Source: Bradyrhizobium tropiciagri
GTDB lineage: Bacteria; Pseudomonadota; Alphaproteobacteria; Rhizobiales; Xanthobacteraceae
DNA length: 64,000 nt
Reading direction: 5' to 3'
Assembly (NCBI RefSeq): GCF_018130545.1
Contig: NZ_JAFCKF010000003.1
Span: 985,622-1,049,621, forward strand
In this document: in pieces, positions 27,056 through 35,917 of the stretch
Numbering within the stretch: position 1 is the stretch's first letter
How the letters are laid out: every line of letters begins with the position of its first letter
Program-made: the position numbers and the translations under genes
The notes under the pieces: generated by a model
Databases searched by the model: none
What the model saw: only the letters and a program-made list of their open reading frames with translations
What the model was told of the DNA's origin: nothing

Positions 27056-27406
27056 TCAATCGCGCGGATCGACATAGACTTGTCCGTTTTCGACCTTGAC
27101 GCGCACCGCCCTTGCATCGCGCTCCGCCGGACCGGACACTTTCCGACCCGTCTTGATATCAAAGCAAGCCTGATGCAGCGGACACTCGACCAAGCCATCT
27201 TCGACGAAGCCGCCGGTCAACAGCGCAAATTCATGGGGACAGATGTTGTCGAGCGCATAGATCTCGCCGTCGATCTTGAACAACCCAATGTGACGGTCAT
27301 CTAGTACTATGGCGTGCCCTTCGTCCTCACTGACCGCGGCTACAGCACAGGCATGCAGCCAGCCGTCGGCCTCATGCTGCGGCCGCTTTCTCGTCTCGCC
27401 GCTCAT
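27056..27406 (-). CDS. Rieske [2Fe-2S] ferredoxin
   Basis: A 116-residue single-domain Rieske protein. The cluster ligands are Cys56-Pro-His58 and Cys75-Pro-Leu-His78 in NICPHEF and VECPLHQACFD. Such ferredoxins carry electrons from a flavoprotein reductase to the terminal oxygenase. The start overlaps the oxygenase stop by four bases. With the reductase and oxygenase this makes a three-component system. Confidence 0.9.
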   Translation of the reverse strand: MSGETRKRPQHEADGWLHACAVAAVSEDEGHAIVLDDRHIGLFKIDGEIYALDNICPHEFALLTGGFVEDGLVECPLHQACFDIKTGRKVSGPAERDARAVRVKVENGQVYVDPRD

Positions 27407-28458
27407 TCCGCAGCCTCCGATACGGCCGACCCACTCTCTTCAGCAAGCCGTCGTGCAATAATTAGGTTGGCCTGAATACTGCCAACATCACTGTTGATGT
27501 CAAAGAGCTCGCGTTCCGGTGCCAGGCGGCGTCGATTGTATTGGCCTTCCATGAACGCAATATCCTCGGCGAACGTGACATTGAAGTCCCGAAAGACGCT
27601 TTCGATCACCTCAGGACGGTCAATGCCGTGGACATGCGAAGCCGACCAGAAATAGTGCGTTTTGTGCTCGGTTTCCGGCGTGATTCCGTTGAAGACAATT
27701 TTGCGCAGATTGAAGGCATCGTCCGGCACCTCCGCATCCGGACCAAGCTTGCCCGCTTCGGTCATACCGCTGTCGATAACGACAAATCCCGGCCTGAACT
27801 CGATGATTTGATAGCGATCGACCTTGCCCTTGAAGCCGCCGTTCAAGATGTGAAACGGACCGGGATCGGTGGCTCGCATGATCCGGATGACCTTGACATG
27901 GTCCTTACCACGCTTGGTTTTGAGTTCAGCCGCCGAGTGATCGTTTGGATCGCCGCCGAGGGTGCGTTTGTGGACGTAGCCGACATGTGACAGATCGAGC
28001 AGATTGTCGGAGATCAGCACATGATTTGCTTCGACCAGGGTCAAGCCCGGCTTGTGGGCGAAATGAGGATCCACATGCCAGGCCATCCGTGACGGCGCCT
28101 CGTCGCTTTCACGGGCGTGGTCACCCATCCAGATCCAGACCAGCCGGTCCTGCTCTTGCAGAGGATAGGCGCGAACACAAGCACGCTCCGGAATCTTGCC
28201 CTGACCTGGAATCTTGACGCAACGGCCCTTCCGGTCAAACTCCAGTCCATGATAGCCGCACTGCACGACATCGCCCTTGAGCTGACCAAGGCTGAGAGGT
28301 GCCGCGCGATGGCAACACCGGTCCTCCAGCGCAACAACCGCGCCGGTCGTGTCACGATAGAACAGGATCGGCTCGTCACAGATTACACGGCCAAACAGCT
28401 TACCCGGAACGATCTCGTGGCTCCAGGCACCGATATACCAATTGTTGCGTATGAACAT
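27403..28458 (-). CDS. Rieske non-heme iron oxygenase, large (alpha) subunit, VanA-type
   Basis: A 351-residue terminal oxygenase. The Rieske site is Cys48-x-His50 with Cys67-x2-His70 (RCCHRAAPLSLGQL, QCGYHG) and the mononuclear iron site N152-x2-D155-x2-H158-x4-H163 (NLLDLSHVGYVH). The start MFIRNNWYIGAWSHE resembles vanillate O-demethylase and phenoxy-type oxygenases, which hydroxylate or O-demethylate aromatics. ATG 28458 is preceded by GGAAG; an in-frame start at 28473 is less likely. No beta subunit gene is present, as expected for this homotrimeric type. It lies in the same operon as a dikinase-like pair and a phosphatase, an unusual context. Confidence 0.9.
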   Translation of the reverse strand: MFIRNNWYIGAWSHEIVPGKLFGRVICDEPILFYRDTTGAVVALEDRCCHRAAPLSLGQLKGDVVQCGYHGLEFDRKGRCVKIPGQGKIPERACVRAYPLQEQDRLVWIWMGDHARESDEAPSRMAWHVDPHFAHKPGLTLVEANHVLISDNLLDLSHVGYVHKRTLGGDPNDHSAAELKTKRGKDHVKVIRIMRATDPGPFHILNGGFKGKVDRYQIIEFRPGFVVIDSGMTEAGKLGPDAEVPDDAFNLRKIVFNGITPETEHKTHYFWSASHVHGIDRPEVIESVFRDFNVTFAEDIAFMEGQYNRRRLAPERELFDINSDVGSIQANLIIARRLAEESGSAVSEAAE

Positions 28459-28506
28459 GCGAACTTCCTTCAAGGTGATCCGACGCCAACGGCATCAGGA
28501 GAAGTG

Positions 28507-29229
28507 TCAGGATGTTGTCGTCCTGCGAGCGGCACCACCACGCGCATCGCCGATCGCGGCTCGTATGACGTTGATTGCAGAAGCCGTGTTAGTGATCTCA
28601 AAATGAACGGCTTGCATGCCGACGGCTCTGGCGCCGGCCACATTGCGCGCCTGATCATCGACAAAAAGCAAGTCAGATAGAGGCAGATCGAGCGCCGTGG
28701 CGATTGCCTGATATGCCCGCGAATCCGGCTTCAGGATGCCGGTGTGGCTCGCATCAACCATCGCATCTACCTTTCGCAAGATCTCCAGCGAAGCGACCCA
28801 TTCCGGGCCATGAAACAATTCGAGCTCGTTGCTCAAGACTCCCGTCTTGAGCCCGTGCGATCGAATTTCATCCAGAAGATCGGCCATGCCAGGCCTGATC
28901 CAGTCGTCGCCCAGCGCCGCGCAGACACGCCGGTAGAAGTCGCGCGGCGTCCAGTCCTCCCCAAAAAGACGGCCTACCTCCGAGGCGCGCCGGCGCCAAT
29001 ATTCACGTTCGCTGATCTCGCCCGCCAACATGCCGCGCCAAAGGTGATCGAGCGTGGGGTCGAGCGGCCCGCACCAACTGATGGACCCCTTCGGCAGATC
29101 GAGCCTTTGCTCTATCAACAAGCCTGTCTCGAACGGGGTCATCGATAGTACGGCGCCAAAATCGAATACTACCCCCTGGATCGGCACCGCGCGGGCCGCT
29201 GGGCTCCCGGAACTGACGTCGATGCTCAT
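28507..29229 (-). CDS. HAD-superfamily phosphatase/hydrolase
   Basis: A 240-residue HAD hydrolase. Motif I is VVFDFGAVL (nucleophile Asp23, with the third position Gly rather than Asp, as in several HAD-IA enzymes), motif II LSNE, motif III GILKPD (Lys) and motif IV FVDDQARN. The start ATG 29229 overlaps the upstream stop as ATGA, so translation is coupled to the ATP-grasp gene. Because the two upstream genes encode a PEP-synthase-like phosphotransferase, this enzyme is a good candidate to remove a phosphate that they install. A haloacid-type role is also possible but less consistent with the context. Confidence 0.85.
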   Translation of the reverse strand: MSIDVSSGSPAARAVPIQGVVFDFGAVLSMTPFETGLLIEQRLDLPKGSISWCGPLDPTLDHLWRGMLAGEISEREYWRRRASEVGRLFGEDWTPRDFYRRVCAALGDDWIRPGMADLLDEIRSHGLKTGVLSNELELFHGPEWVASLEILRKVDAMVDASHTGILKPDSRAYQAIATALDLPLSDLLFVDDQARNVAGARAVGMQAVHFEITNTASAINVIRAAIGDARGGAARRTTTS

Positions 29230-30290
29230 TTCCGAACTCCGCTGCCGCTCATGGCGTAGCGGCCGGCGTAAGCCATGGGATCCCATTGTGGCTCCTGAAC
29301 CTGCTTATTGGCCAAGGTGGTGATCGGTCGGGTCTGTACGATCGTCACTGGATCGTGTGGCAACGTCCGATCCATCACCCACTCAACGTCGACCGGCACA
29401 CCATAGTGCGCCTCAATCGTGCGAACGCTACGGACGAGAGCTGCAATCTCTGCGGCTTCGAGCACGCGCGAATTGCGAAAGCGGCTTGGCATGGGCCGCT
29501 CGACCACACGGCCTTTACGATGATCGAAGACGGATACGATCTTCTTGTCGGCAATCGTGTAATCCAGGATTCGGCCATCGTCTTTGTCGACCTCGACTCG
29601 ATCCGGCGTAACCAACCCTTGCACGACGGCCTCGCCCCAGCCCCACGAACCCTCGACGACAATTCGCGATGGCTGGTGGGTTACGGGATGAACCGAGAAG
29701 GCGACACCCGAGCTGCGGGCTGGCACGAGAGCGATGATCCCAACCGCCATAGGCCGGTCCCAATGCGATAGGCGGTTTGCGAGCCGATATGCAAGAGCGC
29801 GATCGTTGAAGAAACTCGCCCAGCAAGAACGCGTCGCTGCAATGACATCCTCCACACTCGAGATGCCGAGATGAGTCACGTACTGCCCCGCGAAGCTCGC
29901 TGTTCCGGAGTCTTCGTCCGTCGCAGAGCTTCTCACCGCGGTCGCTATGTCGATCTCACCGCGCTTGTAGCAGAGCTCCTCGTAGGCCTCGCTAACGGCC
30001 TCGACAACCGACGCCGGGAGATCGACGTCGAGCACCATACGCTCGACCTCGGCGGCCGCCTCCCGTAGATCAGCGAGCCGGGCCGGATCTAGGCTGGCAA
30101 TCCGTCGCTCAATTGCTCTATCCAGCCCCGCTTGAACGAAGAATTTGCGAAACATGGCAGTCGTAACGACGAAACCGTCCGGTACACGTAAGCCGATACG
30201 ACGCAATTCAGCTAGTCTGCTTATTTTGGGTCCGGCGGAGGCGGTGGCCCCGCCATCAATCTCGTCTAGCCAAAGGATAGCCTGGTCCAT
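29226..30290 (-). CDS. PEP synthase N-terminal (ATP-grasp, PPDK_N) domain protein; dikinase subunit
   Basis: A 354-residue protein that corresponds to the ATP-binding half of PEP synthase/pyruvate phosphate dikinase. It starts ISRLAELRRIGLRVPDGFVVTTAMF and has IATAVRSSATDEDSGTASFAGQYVT, VVVEGSWGWGEAVVQG and VTIVQTRPIT, all family hallmarks. The partner at 30300-32042 supplies the phosphorylatable His domain, so the two proteins together resemble the split phenylphosphate synthase (PpsAB) of Thauera or CreHI of Corynebacterium. I start at ATG 30290; GTG 30293 is in frame. The reaction would be ATP-dependent phosphorylation of an unknown acceptor, inferred from the family. Confidence 0.85.
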   Translation of the reverse strand: MDQAILWLDEIDGGATASAGPKISRLAELRRIGLRVPDGFVVTTAMFRKFFVQAGLDRAIERRIASLDPARLADLREAAAEVERMVLDVDLPASVVEAVSEAYEELCYKRGEIDIATAVRSSATDEDSGTASFAGQYVTHLGISSVEDVIAATRSCWASFFNDRALAYRLANRLSHWDRPMAVGIIALVPARSSGVAFSVHPVTHQPSRIVVEGSWGWGEAVVQGLVTPDRVEVDKDDGRILDYTIADKKIVSVFDHRKGRVVERPMPSRFRNSRVLEAAEIAALVRSVRTIEAHYGVPVDVEWVMDRTLPHDPVTIVQTRPITTLANKQVQEPQWDPMAYAGRYAMSGSGVRK

Positions 30291-30299
30291 CACGGCACC

Positions 30300-32042
30300 T
30301 TATTCGGCCGCTAGCGGCGCGACGCTCGAGATGATCCGCACGGTGCCGGTGTCCCCGTCAACTTCGATAACATCGCCGGTCTTGACCACGGTCGTACCGA
30401 CGCCGACACCGACAACACAGGGAACACGATACTCTCGGCTGATGATCGATGCGTGGGTCAGCGTACCTCCGCCGTCACAAACACAGCCGGCAATCTTCGT
30501 GAAGGCTGGTGTCCAGCTCGGCGTCGTGCCTTCGCAGATGAGAATTTCGCCGGGTTCGACGAGATGCAGATTGGCGGCATCATGCAGCACTCGCGCAACG
30601 CCGCGGCTACGGCCGGCCGACGCAGCAACGCCTGTAAGCTCGGTCGTCCTCGCGCCGTCGCCGCGCACTGCCGAAAGGAAATGGTGATGAATACCAAAGA
30701 TTTCAATCATCACCGGATCCATGACCTCGTCCGGCACGGTACCGAGCACTTTCGGCATCTTGCCCCGGCGGGCGAGCCAGTGGTTATAGTAATCACGTCG
30801 ATCACGGCAGGTTTGGCGAACAGCGGACCAGGCAAGATCGCCGCGGGCGACTGCCGCTAACTCGGCATGGAACGAGAACAGACAGTCATCCGGTCGTTCG
30901 GTTTCGAGCGCAGCACCTATCGCTAGAGCTGCTTTGCGCAGCGGCACAGTTGCACGCAGGTCAATATAATAATTATGGTCCTCGTTCCACCACGGGAAGT
31001 TCGCTTGCTGGCAGCTTGCCAAGGCACCATCGAAGGCCTCCTGCTCGCTGCGCGTCAACCGGCCGCGGGCTCGATCGACTGCGGTCTGTCGCTCCTCGGC
31101 GGATGCTGCAGCGCTGGCGTCGAAATCAAAGTCCTTACCCTTGGCGAGGAAACTCTTGATCGACCCCAAGGCCGGAACGGCGTTTTCCGACCAAGGAGCC
31201 AGCATCGGATCGGCGATCCCTTCAGTACGCATGCCGTAAGTTGCGATCATCGCGTCGAACTGCTTGACCCAACCTGCCGATGCGGGGTCAGTGCGCAGAC
31301 TTTGCTCAAGGCGCTCCACGGGCACCGACGCGATCTTGGCTCCGACTGGCGTGCCGCGGGCTGCCTTGGCGAGCTGCCAAAGAACGCGATCACATTCCAT
31401 CATCTTGGTGTCGTAGCCTTGAAGAAACTTGGCAATTTCCCCTGGCGCAATCTTGAGTTCTCCGCAGAGCCCGTAGAAGCCGAGATAGTTGGCCAGCAGG
31501 GGATACATAATCCCAAAATGGATTTCCCAGGCGCGCTTGTGAAAGCTTCGCGCATCGATCAAAAACTGACCAAGCTCAACGAGCGTCTTCCCGTTCGTGT
31601 CATAGGCTTCAAAATAGCGTGACCCACTTTCGAGCTCCTCGACACAATCTGCCCAGATTTGCGGGAAGTTCTTGAGGAACGGTGGCAATGTCTTAGCGAT
31701 ACGCATTGCTCGCTGCTGAATCTCGTAGGGCGACGGACCGATCGCCTCCGATCCGTACGCGTGAATCCCGGCCAGCCGGGGCACAAGACCGTTACCGGGA
31801 GGTAGAGGCAAGCTTGCCGCAGCAAATTGCGTGCCCCAAGCGTAGCAGTCCTCGAGATAGACCGTTCCGAGCGGGCAGAACCCGCTCGGCCAATGGAAAT
31901 CGACGAACCAGAAACGCTTTTCGTCTTCTTTGCGAAACGGTCGCGGCGCTTCGAAATAGAAGGGAGCCGAGAGATATTCAGGCTTGAAACCTGGATACCA
32001 GTCGGCGCTGACAAATTCATCGACTGGAATAATGGTCGGCAT
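30300..32042 (-). CDS. PEP-utilising enzyme mobile (His) domain protein; dikinase partner
   Basis: A 580-residue protein ending in the PEP-utilising mobile domain: GEILICEGTTPSWTPAF followed by GGGTLTHASIISREYRVPCVVG with phospho-acceptor His530 and DVIEVDGDTGTVRI. The first ~450 residues lack the ATP-grasp domain and resemble the substrate-side region of phenylphosphate synthase subunit 1. PEP-synthase itself would be a single chain with a C-terminal PEP barrel, which is absent. It begins an operon with the ATP-grasp protein, separated by nine bases. A GGAAACGCC site precedes ATG. Substrate (phenol, cresol, other alcohol) is not determined. Confidence 0.82.
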   Translation of the reverse strand: MPTIIPVDEFVSADWYPGFKPEYLSAPFYFEAPRPFRKEDEKRFWFVDFHWPSGFCPLGTVYLEDCYAWGTQFAAASLPLPPGNGLVPRLAGIHAYGSEAIGPSPYEIQQRAMRIAKTLPPFLKNFPQIWADCVEELESGSRYFEAYDTNGKTLVELGQFLIDARSFHKRAWEIHFGIMYPLLANYLGFYGLCGELKIAPGEIAKFLQGYDTKMMECDRVLWQLAKAARGTPVGAKIASVPVERLEQSLRTDPASAGWVKQFDAMIATYGMRTEGIADPMLAPWSENAVPALGSIKSFLAKGKDFDFDASAAASAEERQTAVDRARGRLTRSEQEAFDGALASCQQANFPWWNEDHNYYIDLRATVPLRKAALAIGAALETERPDDCLFSFHAELAAVARGDLAWSAVRQTCRDRRDYYNHWLARRGKMPKVLGTVPDEVMDPVMIEIFGIHHHFLSAVRGDGARTTELTGVAASAGRSRGVARVLHDAANLHLVEPGEILICEGTTPSWTPAFTKIAGCVCDGGGTLTHASIISREYRVPCVVGVGVGTTVVKTGDVIEVDGDTGTVRIISSVAPLAAE

Positions 32043-32153
32043 GGCGTTTCCTTGGATGGGTTGTTGTCAGTGTCGAACCGGATAGATCGCAGGGTGCGAT
32101 GACGGACTAGACCAAAACCGCTGCTGTACTGATAGTGTCACTTTTCCGCAAAT
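32043..32153. promoter_or_regulatory. Divergent promoter region of the dikinase/Rieske operon and MocR-like regulator
   Basis: A 111-base intergenic segment separates the operon start (32042, minus) and the regulator (32154, plus). MocR-type regulators usually bind direct repeats here. AGTGTC occurs twice on the plus strand (near 32070 and 32135) and GATAG twice (32081 and 32131). These are weak candidates; no clear -35/-10 was assigned. Confidence 0.4.
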
Positions 32154-33635
32154 ATGATAATGACAGCGGACGAAGACCGCCGTAGGCCAATTGCGATGAA
32201 GCGCTATCAGGAAGTCGTTCGCATCGTTCACCAACGCATCGAATCGGGCGCCTTGGCACTTGGCCAGAAGCTGCCGTCGGTGCGCGCCATGAGCGAGCAA
32301 TCGGGGTACTCGATTGTCACCGTGCATCACGCCTACGCTCTTTTGGAAAGCGAAGGAGTAATTGAGGCAAAGCCGCGATCGGGTTTTTACGTCGCGCGCT
32401 CCCCCCGGCCCTTCGCCGACTCGCCACTCAGAACGCGCGCCGTCCACAGCGCGGCAACGCCTGTGACCGTGCCAGCACTCACCTACGCCGTGATGTCGTC
32501 TTGGCACGCCGGTGGCGGCGCCGCCTTTGGCGCACTCTACCCGAGCCAAGACCTATATCCGCACGCGGAGATCAATAAGCATCTGTGCCGCGTGCTGCGC
32601 CAGGGAACACGGGCGAACTCGATTACCCTATCAGGCCTCGCGCCGGAGGGAGACAGCATGCTGCGAGAGGCCATCGCCAAGCGTGCAGCGCTCCGCCACG
32701 TCTTTGTCGACGCCGACGATGTGCTTGTCACGCAAGGCGCAATGCATGGGATGAACCTTTGTCTCGATGCGCTGACCCAGCCAGGCGATCTCGTGCTCGT
32801 GGAAAGCCCAACATTTTTTCCGCTGCTTGCTGCGTTGCAGCGTCGTCATTTGGTTGCCGTCGAAATTCAGTCCCATCCACGAGGCGGCATCGATCCCGAT
32901 CATTTCGACCATCTGATCAAGCGTCATTCCGTCAAAGCTTGCGTCCTGATGCCGGTAAATCACTATCCCACCGGCGTTACCTATCCCGACGACGTCATGC
33001 GTCGCGTGGTGGCGAGCGCAACCCGTGCAAGAATTCCCATCATCGAGAATGACGCATTTAGCGAATTGACCTATACTGGCAACGCGGCGGCGTCGCTGAA
33101 GAAGTACGACACCAGTGATCTGGTCTTTCAGCTCGGCAGCTTCTCAATGTCGCTCGCGCCCGGTTACGGCATCGGTTGGATCGTTAACGCCAGCCACCGC
33201 GCCGTACTCGCCGAGCAAAAATTCTTCGGTAATCTGTTTAGCGGAGGGCTGGCTCAGCGCGCAGTCGCCGAATATCTGCTAGCCAACAACTACGATCGTC
33301 ACTTGCGCCGCCTGCGCGAGACCTTGACTACGCGGATGCGCCAAGGCCTCGCCTTGGTCTCGCAGAGACTGCCGGGTCACTGCGCGATTTCAAACCCTGG
33401 TGGTGGCTACATGTGTTGGTTACGCGGTCCGAAGGAATTCGACTCACTTGCTGCATCGCACTCAGCACTCTCGGCCGGCATCAGCATCCTACCCGGCCCG
33501 ATCTTTTCGGCGACCAATTCCTTTCACAATTTTATCGGCCTCAATCTATCGGTCGAGTGGAGCGAGGAGAATGCGGAAAAGATTGGAAAGGTGATCGACC
33601 TAATCACCGGAGGGCCTCGCTGCAGAAAGAACTAA
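32154..33635 (+). CDS. MocR-like regulator (GntR HTH + aminotransferase fold) lacking the PLP lysine
   Basis: A 493-residue GntR/MocR protein. The wHTH is at residues 17-78 (LPSVRAMSEQSGYSIVTVHHAYALLESEGVIE, in parts) and the aminotransferase-like domain has LITYLQG-type VTQGAMHGMNLCLDAL, NHYPTGVTYP and ENDAFSELTY (Asp300). The PLP-anchoring Lys that should follow SFS is Met332: the segment reads GSFSMSLAPGYGIGW, and the nearby Arg of the phosphate site is Gly339. It therefore cannot form the usual Schiff base. It diverges from the dikinase/Rieske operon and probably regulates it, sensing a different ligand. Confidence 0.85.
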   Translation: MIMTADEDRRRPIAMKRYQEVVRIVHQRIESGALALGQKLPSVRAMSEQSGYSIVTVHHAYALLESEGVIEAKPRSGFYVARSPRPFADSPLRTRAVHSAATPVTVPALTYAVMSSWHAGGGAAFGALYPSQDLYPHAEINKHLCRVLRQGTRANSITLSGLAPEGDSMLREAIAKRAALRHVFVDADDVLVTQGAMHGMNLCLDALTQPGDLVLVESPTFFPLLAALQRRHLVAVEIQSHPRGGIDPDHFDHLIKRHSVKACVLMPVNHYPTGVTYPDDVMRRVVASATRARIPIIENDAFSELTYTGNAAASLKKYDTSDLVFQLGSFSMSLAPGYGIGWIVNASHRAVLAEQKFFGNLFSGGLAQRAVAEYLLANNYDRHLRRLRETLTTRMRQGLALVSQRLPGHCAISNPGGGYMCWLRGPKEFDSLAASHSALSAGISILPGPIFSATNSFHNFIGLNLSVEWSEENAEKIGKVIDLITGGPRCRKN

Positions 33636-33684
33636 CGTACGCAGCCGGCCGGCGACGCCAGCCGCAACAAATCGGACGCTTGCC

Positions 33685-35148
33685 TCAGACAATCCAATCC
33701 GAGTGAAATTGATGCTCGGACACGCCCGATAGCGTTACGGAAGAAGCCTCACCATCAAACGTGAGCACAGTGTTGCCGGATGCATCGTGACCGACCGTGG
33801 AGTGCAAGCCACCGTCGAGCTCGATTCGATCTCCCTGGCTACCGTTGAAGTCCGTAATGACGTCCTTGCCACTACCCGAGCCGAAGACAAAAGTGTCGGC
33901 ACCCGCACCTCCGGTAAGGACATCGTTGCCGCCGCCCGCCAAGATGTCAGCGCCAGCTCCACCAACGATCCGATTGGGTTGGTCGCCGCCGACCAAGACG
34001 TCGCTCCCATTTCCTCCAGCGACAACTAGCCCTTCCGTCTGTGTAACATCATGCAACCAGTTGAATATTTCGTTGTCGCTGTAGCGCGCATTCTCCTGAA
34101 GCTGAAGGTCGTGCCCGGCCGCTGGCACAACGATCGCTTGATAGGATGACGCGCCATTGAACCACGCGTGTTCGTCAAGCGCCTGGCGCACTCCACCGGG
34201 ATCGTCAAACAAAAGATCTTGAGCACCGAAGATCGAGAGAACGGGCGCTTTGATGGCGTTTGAAATCGCCGAATCGCTCAAGATTCGCACGAAGTCGCCA
34301 AGTTCCCCTGTTGTTACGGTTTGCTTATTGGCTTCGTCCGTGGCGATGACTCGCGGAGTAGAGTCCGCGACGTTGTAGAACAGCGATCGGTCTCCTGCAG
34401 CGGTGGTCAGATAACCTGGCTGCTGCTGATCCAAAGGCAAGTTCGAGTCAGTCGATGCAGGGACCAAGCTGGCCGGTACCATCGGAAAGTTAGGACCAGC
34501 GTAATGTGTAAATCCGGTGAGCACGACGCCATCCACGTCGTTGAATGTTCCAGCCTCCTGAACCGCAAGGCCTGAGCCGAGGGAATGCCCGACCAGAATG
34601 ATGTTGTCGTAGATGTGTCCGAGAGCGCCGGCTTTGATCTGATCAATGATTTGGTGGGTTTCGAATGCTTCATTTACCAACGACACTTGGTCAGCTGACG
34701 GCTTCGAGCTTTGGCCTAATCCCAAGCGATCCAAGTTTAGCGTGGCGAATCCAGCCTCTTTCGCTGCCTGAACAAATGAATAGCGGCCCGATACATCGGG
34801 CATGTTCCAATAATCGTGATCGTAGGTGGCGCCGCTGAGCAGTATGAGAAGCGTTCCACCAGTCGCACCAGCGTGATGGGGCTGCGATTGCTCTCCCCAG
34901 ATCTGTACTTCCTGAGGGTTTCCGGAGCCGAGCTCGACGTTGAAGTGAATCTGATGCGGCGCCGTGTTGTTATCGCTTCCGCTTCGCGGCCCCTCACTTC
35001 TATCCAAATTCGGCGCGGCGCGGTCACCCCAAACTATCGGATTTCCGTCGACGTTTGACTGCGACAGATACGGAGTATCTAGATCGATGCCGTCTTCATG
35101 GAAGAGCCCATTCTTCGATACGGCATGGACACCTTGCTGCTTCATCAT
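33685..35148 (-). CDS. Secreted alpha/beta hydrolase with RTX (hemolysin-type) C-terminal repeats
   Basis: A 487-residue protein from ATG 35148 (a longer start at 35208 exists; GGGGGG precedes 35148). The catalytic domain has GHSLG, the nucleophile motif, and a lipase-like fold. The C-terminus carries glycine-rich RTX nonapeptides (GGNGSDVLVGG, GGAGADILAGG, GGAGADTFVFG) followed by a DVITDFNGSQGDRIEL tail, typical of type I secretion. It is expected to be exported unfolded and bind Ca2+ outside. No HlyB/D genes are in the window. An element at 35216-35245 sits upstream. Confidence 0.85.
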   Translation of the reverse strand: MMKQQGVHAVSKNGLFHEDGIDLDTPYLSQSNVDGNPIVWGDRAAPNLDRSEGPRSGSDNNTAPHQIHFNVELGSGNPQEVQIWGEQSQPHHAGATGGTLLILLSGATYDHDYWNMPDVSGRYSFVQAAKEAGFATLNLDRLGLGQSSKPSADQVSLVNEAFETHQIIDQIKAGALGHIYDNIILVGHSLGSGLAVQEAGTFNDVDGVVLTGFTHYAGPNFPMVPASLVPASTDSNLPLDQQQPGYLTTAAGDRSLFYNVADSTPRVIATDEANKQTVTTGELGDFVRILSDSAISNAIKAPVLSIFGAQDLLFDDPGGVRQALDEHAWFNGASSYQAIVVPAAGHDLQLQENARYSDNEIFNWLHDVTQTEGLVVAGGNGSDVLVGGDQPNRIVGGAGADILAGGGNDVLTGGAGADTFVFGSGSGKDVITDFNGSQGDRIELDGGLHSTVGHDASGNTVLTFDGEASSVTLSGVSEHQFHSDWIV

Positions 35149-35215
35149 TGCCCCCCGGTAATCATACGTTGAGCTCACAAGCGACGGTATCGTAGCCGGC
35201 CTTTCCATGACGAAG

Positions 35216-35245
35216 ATGCCAAATCGCCCACCTTTCGTGCCAAGC
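35216..35245. promoter_or_regulatory. Shared 30-bp element, copy 1 (upstream of RTX hydrolase)
   Basis: ATGCCAAATCGCCCACC followed by TTTCGTGCCAAGC. Copies at 37873-37902 and 40948-40977 match it at about 22 of 27 core positions. It lies about 70 bases upstream of the ATG of the RTX hydrolase gene. I suspect a site for the GlxA-type regulator at 40939, but this is an inference from shared sequence. Confidence 0.45.
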
Positions 35246-35377
35246 AGCGCCGACGGCGTTCACGCGAATTCAGCGCGCTGAGAGATCTCAGGAACGACAG
35301 TCCGACTGCCAATCAGCTTCTTTTGGGCCTTCGACTTCTATGCCGCACATGCGCAAGCACAACGGCCAATTCGCGCC

Positions 35378-35773
35378 TCACTCATCACCCCAATCGAGCG
35401 GGACATACAGCTCAGCAGTTATGTTCCAGCTGGTGGAGTAGTGCCATCTCGCCATATAACTTCCGCGGATCACCTTGCGTCGCCAACGCCCCTCCCAGAT
35501 TCCAGTTTCGGCCGCGGTCGACCCGCCGACATCGACCGTGACAGGTTCTCGGTGATACTTGACGAAATCCGGGTCAGCGAAGCTTTGCTGAACCGCTCGA
35601 GCCATCGCTTCGGCGCCATCAATAACGCTGCCATTGCTTGCTACGATCTTCACATCTGCAGAGAGGATTGCGACGATAGGACCGACCTCTCGGGACGCAA
35701 TCGCAGCATTGGACCGCATGCGCAATGCTCGTATCGCGAGTTCGGCGCCTTCCGAACTGTGCTCTGCACTCAT
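35378..35773 (-). CDS. NTF2-like / SnoaL-like domain protein
   Basis: A 131-residue soluble protein with the SnoaL-like/DUF4440 pattern: an N-terminal helix, EVGPIVAILSADVKIVASNGSVIDGAEAMARAV, and a C-terminal set of strands with ETGIWEGRWRRK. Members are cyclases, hydrolases or ligand binders of secondary metabolites. It stands alone between the RTX hydrolase and ArgE genes with 144 bases to each side. No specific role is suggested by the sequence. Confidence 0.7.
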   Translation of the reverse strand: MSAEHSSEGAELAIRALRMRSNAAIASREVGPIVAILSADVKIVASNGSVIDGAEAMARAVQQSFADPDFVKYHREPVTVDVGGSTAAETGIWEGRWRRKVIRGSYMARWHYSTSWNITAELYVPLDWGDE

Positions 35774-35917
35774 ACCCTCTCTCCATGAATCCTTAGAACG
35801 CGGACGAAGCCATCGGGCTCGACCGCGATCAATTCACAAAAGAACCCTAGATCGATGATCTTCGCCACTGCACGATCGCGCGGATGCATCCGCTGTCGAG
35901 CCTGTCACGTCGCGCGC

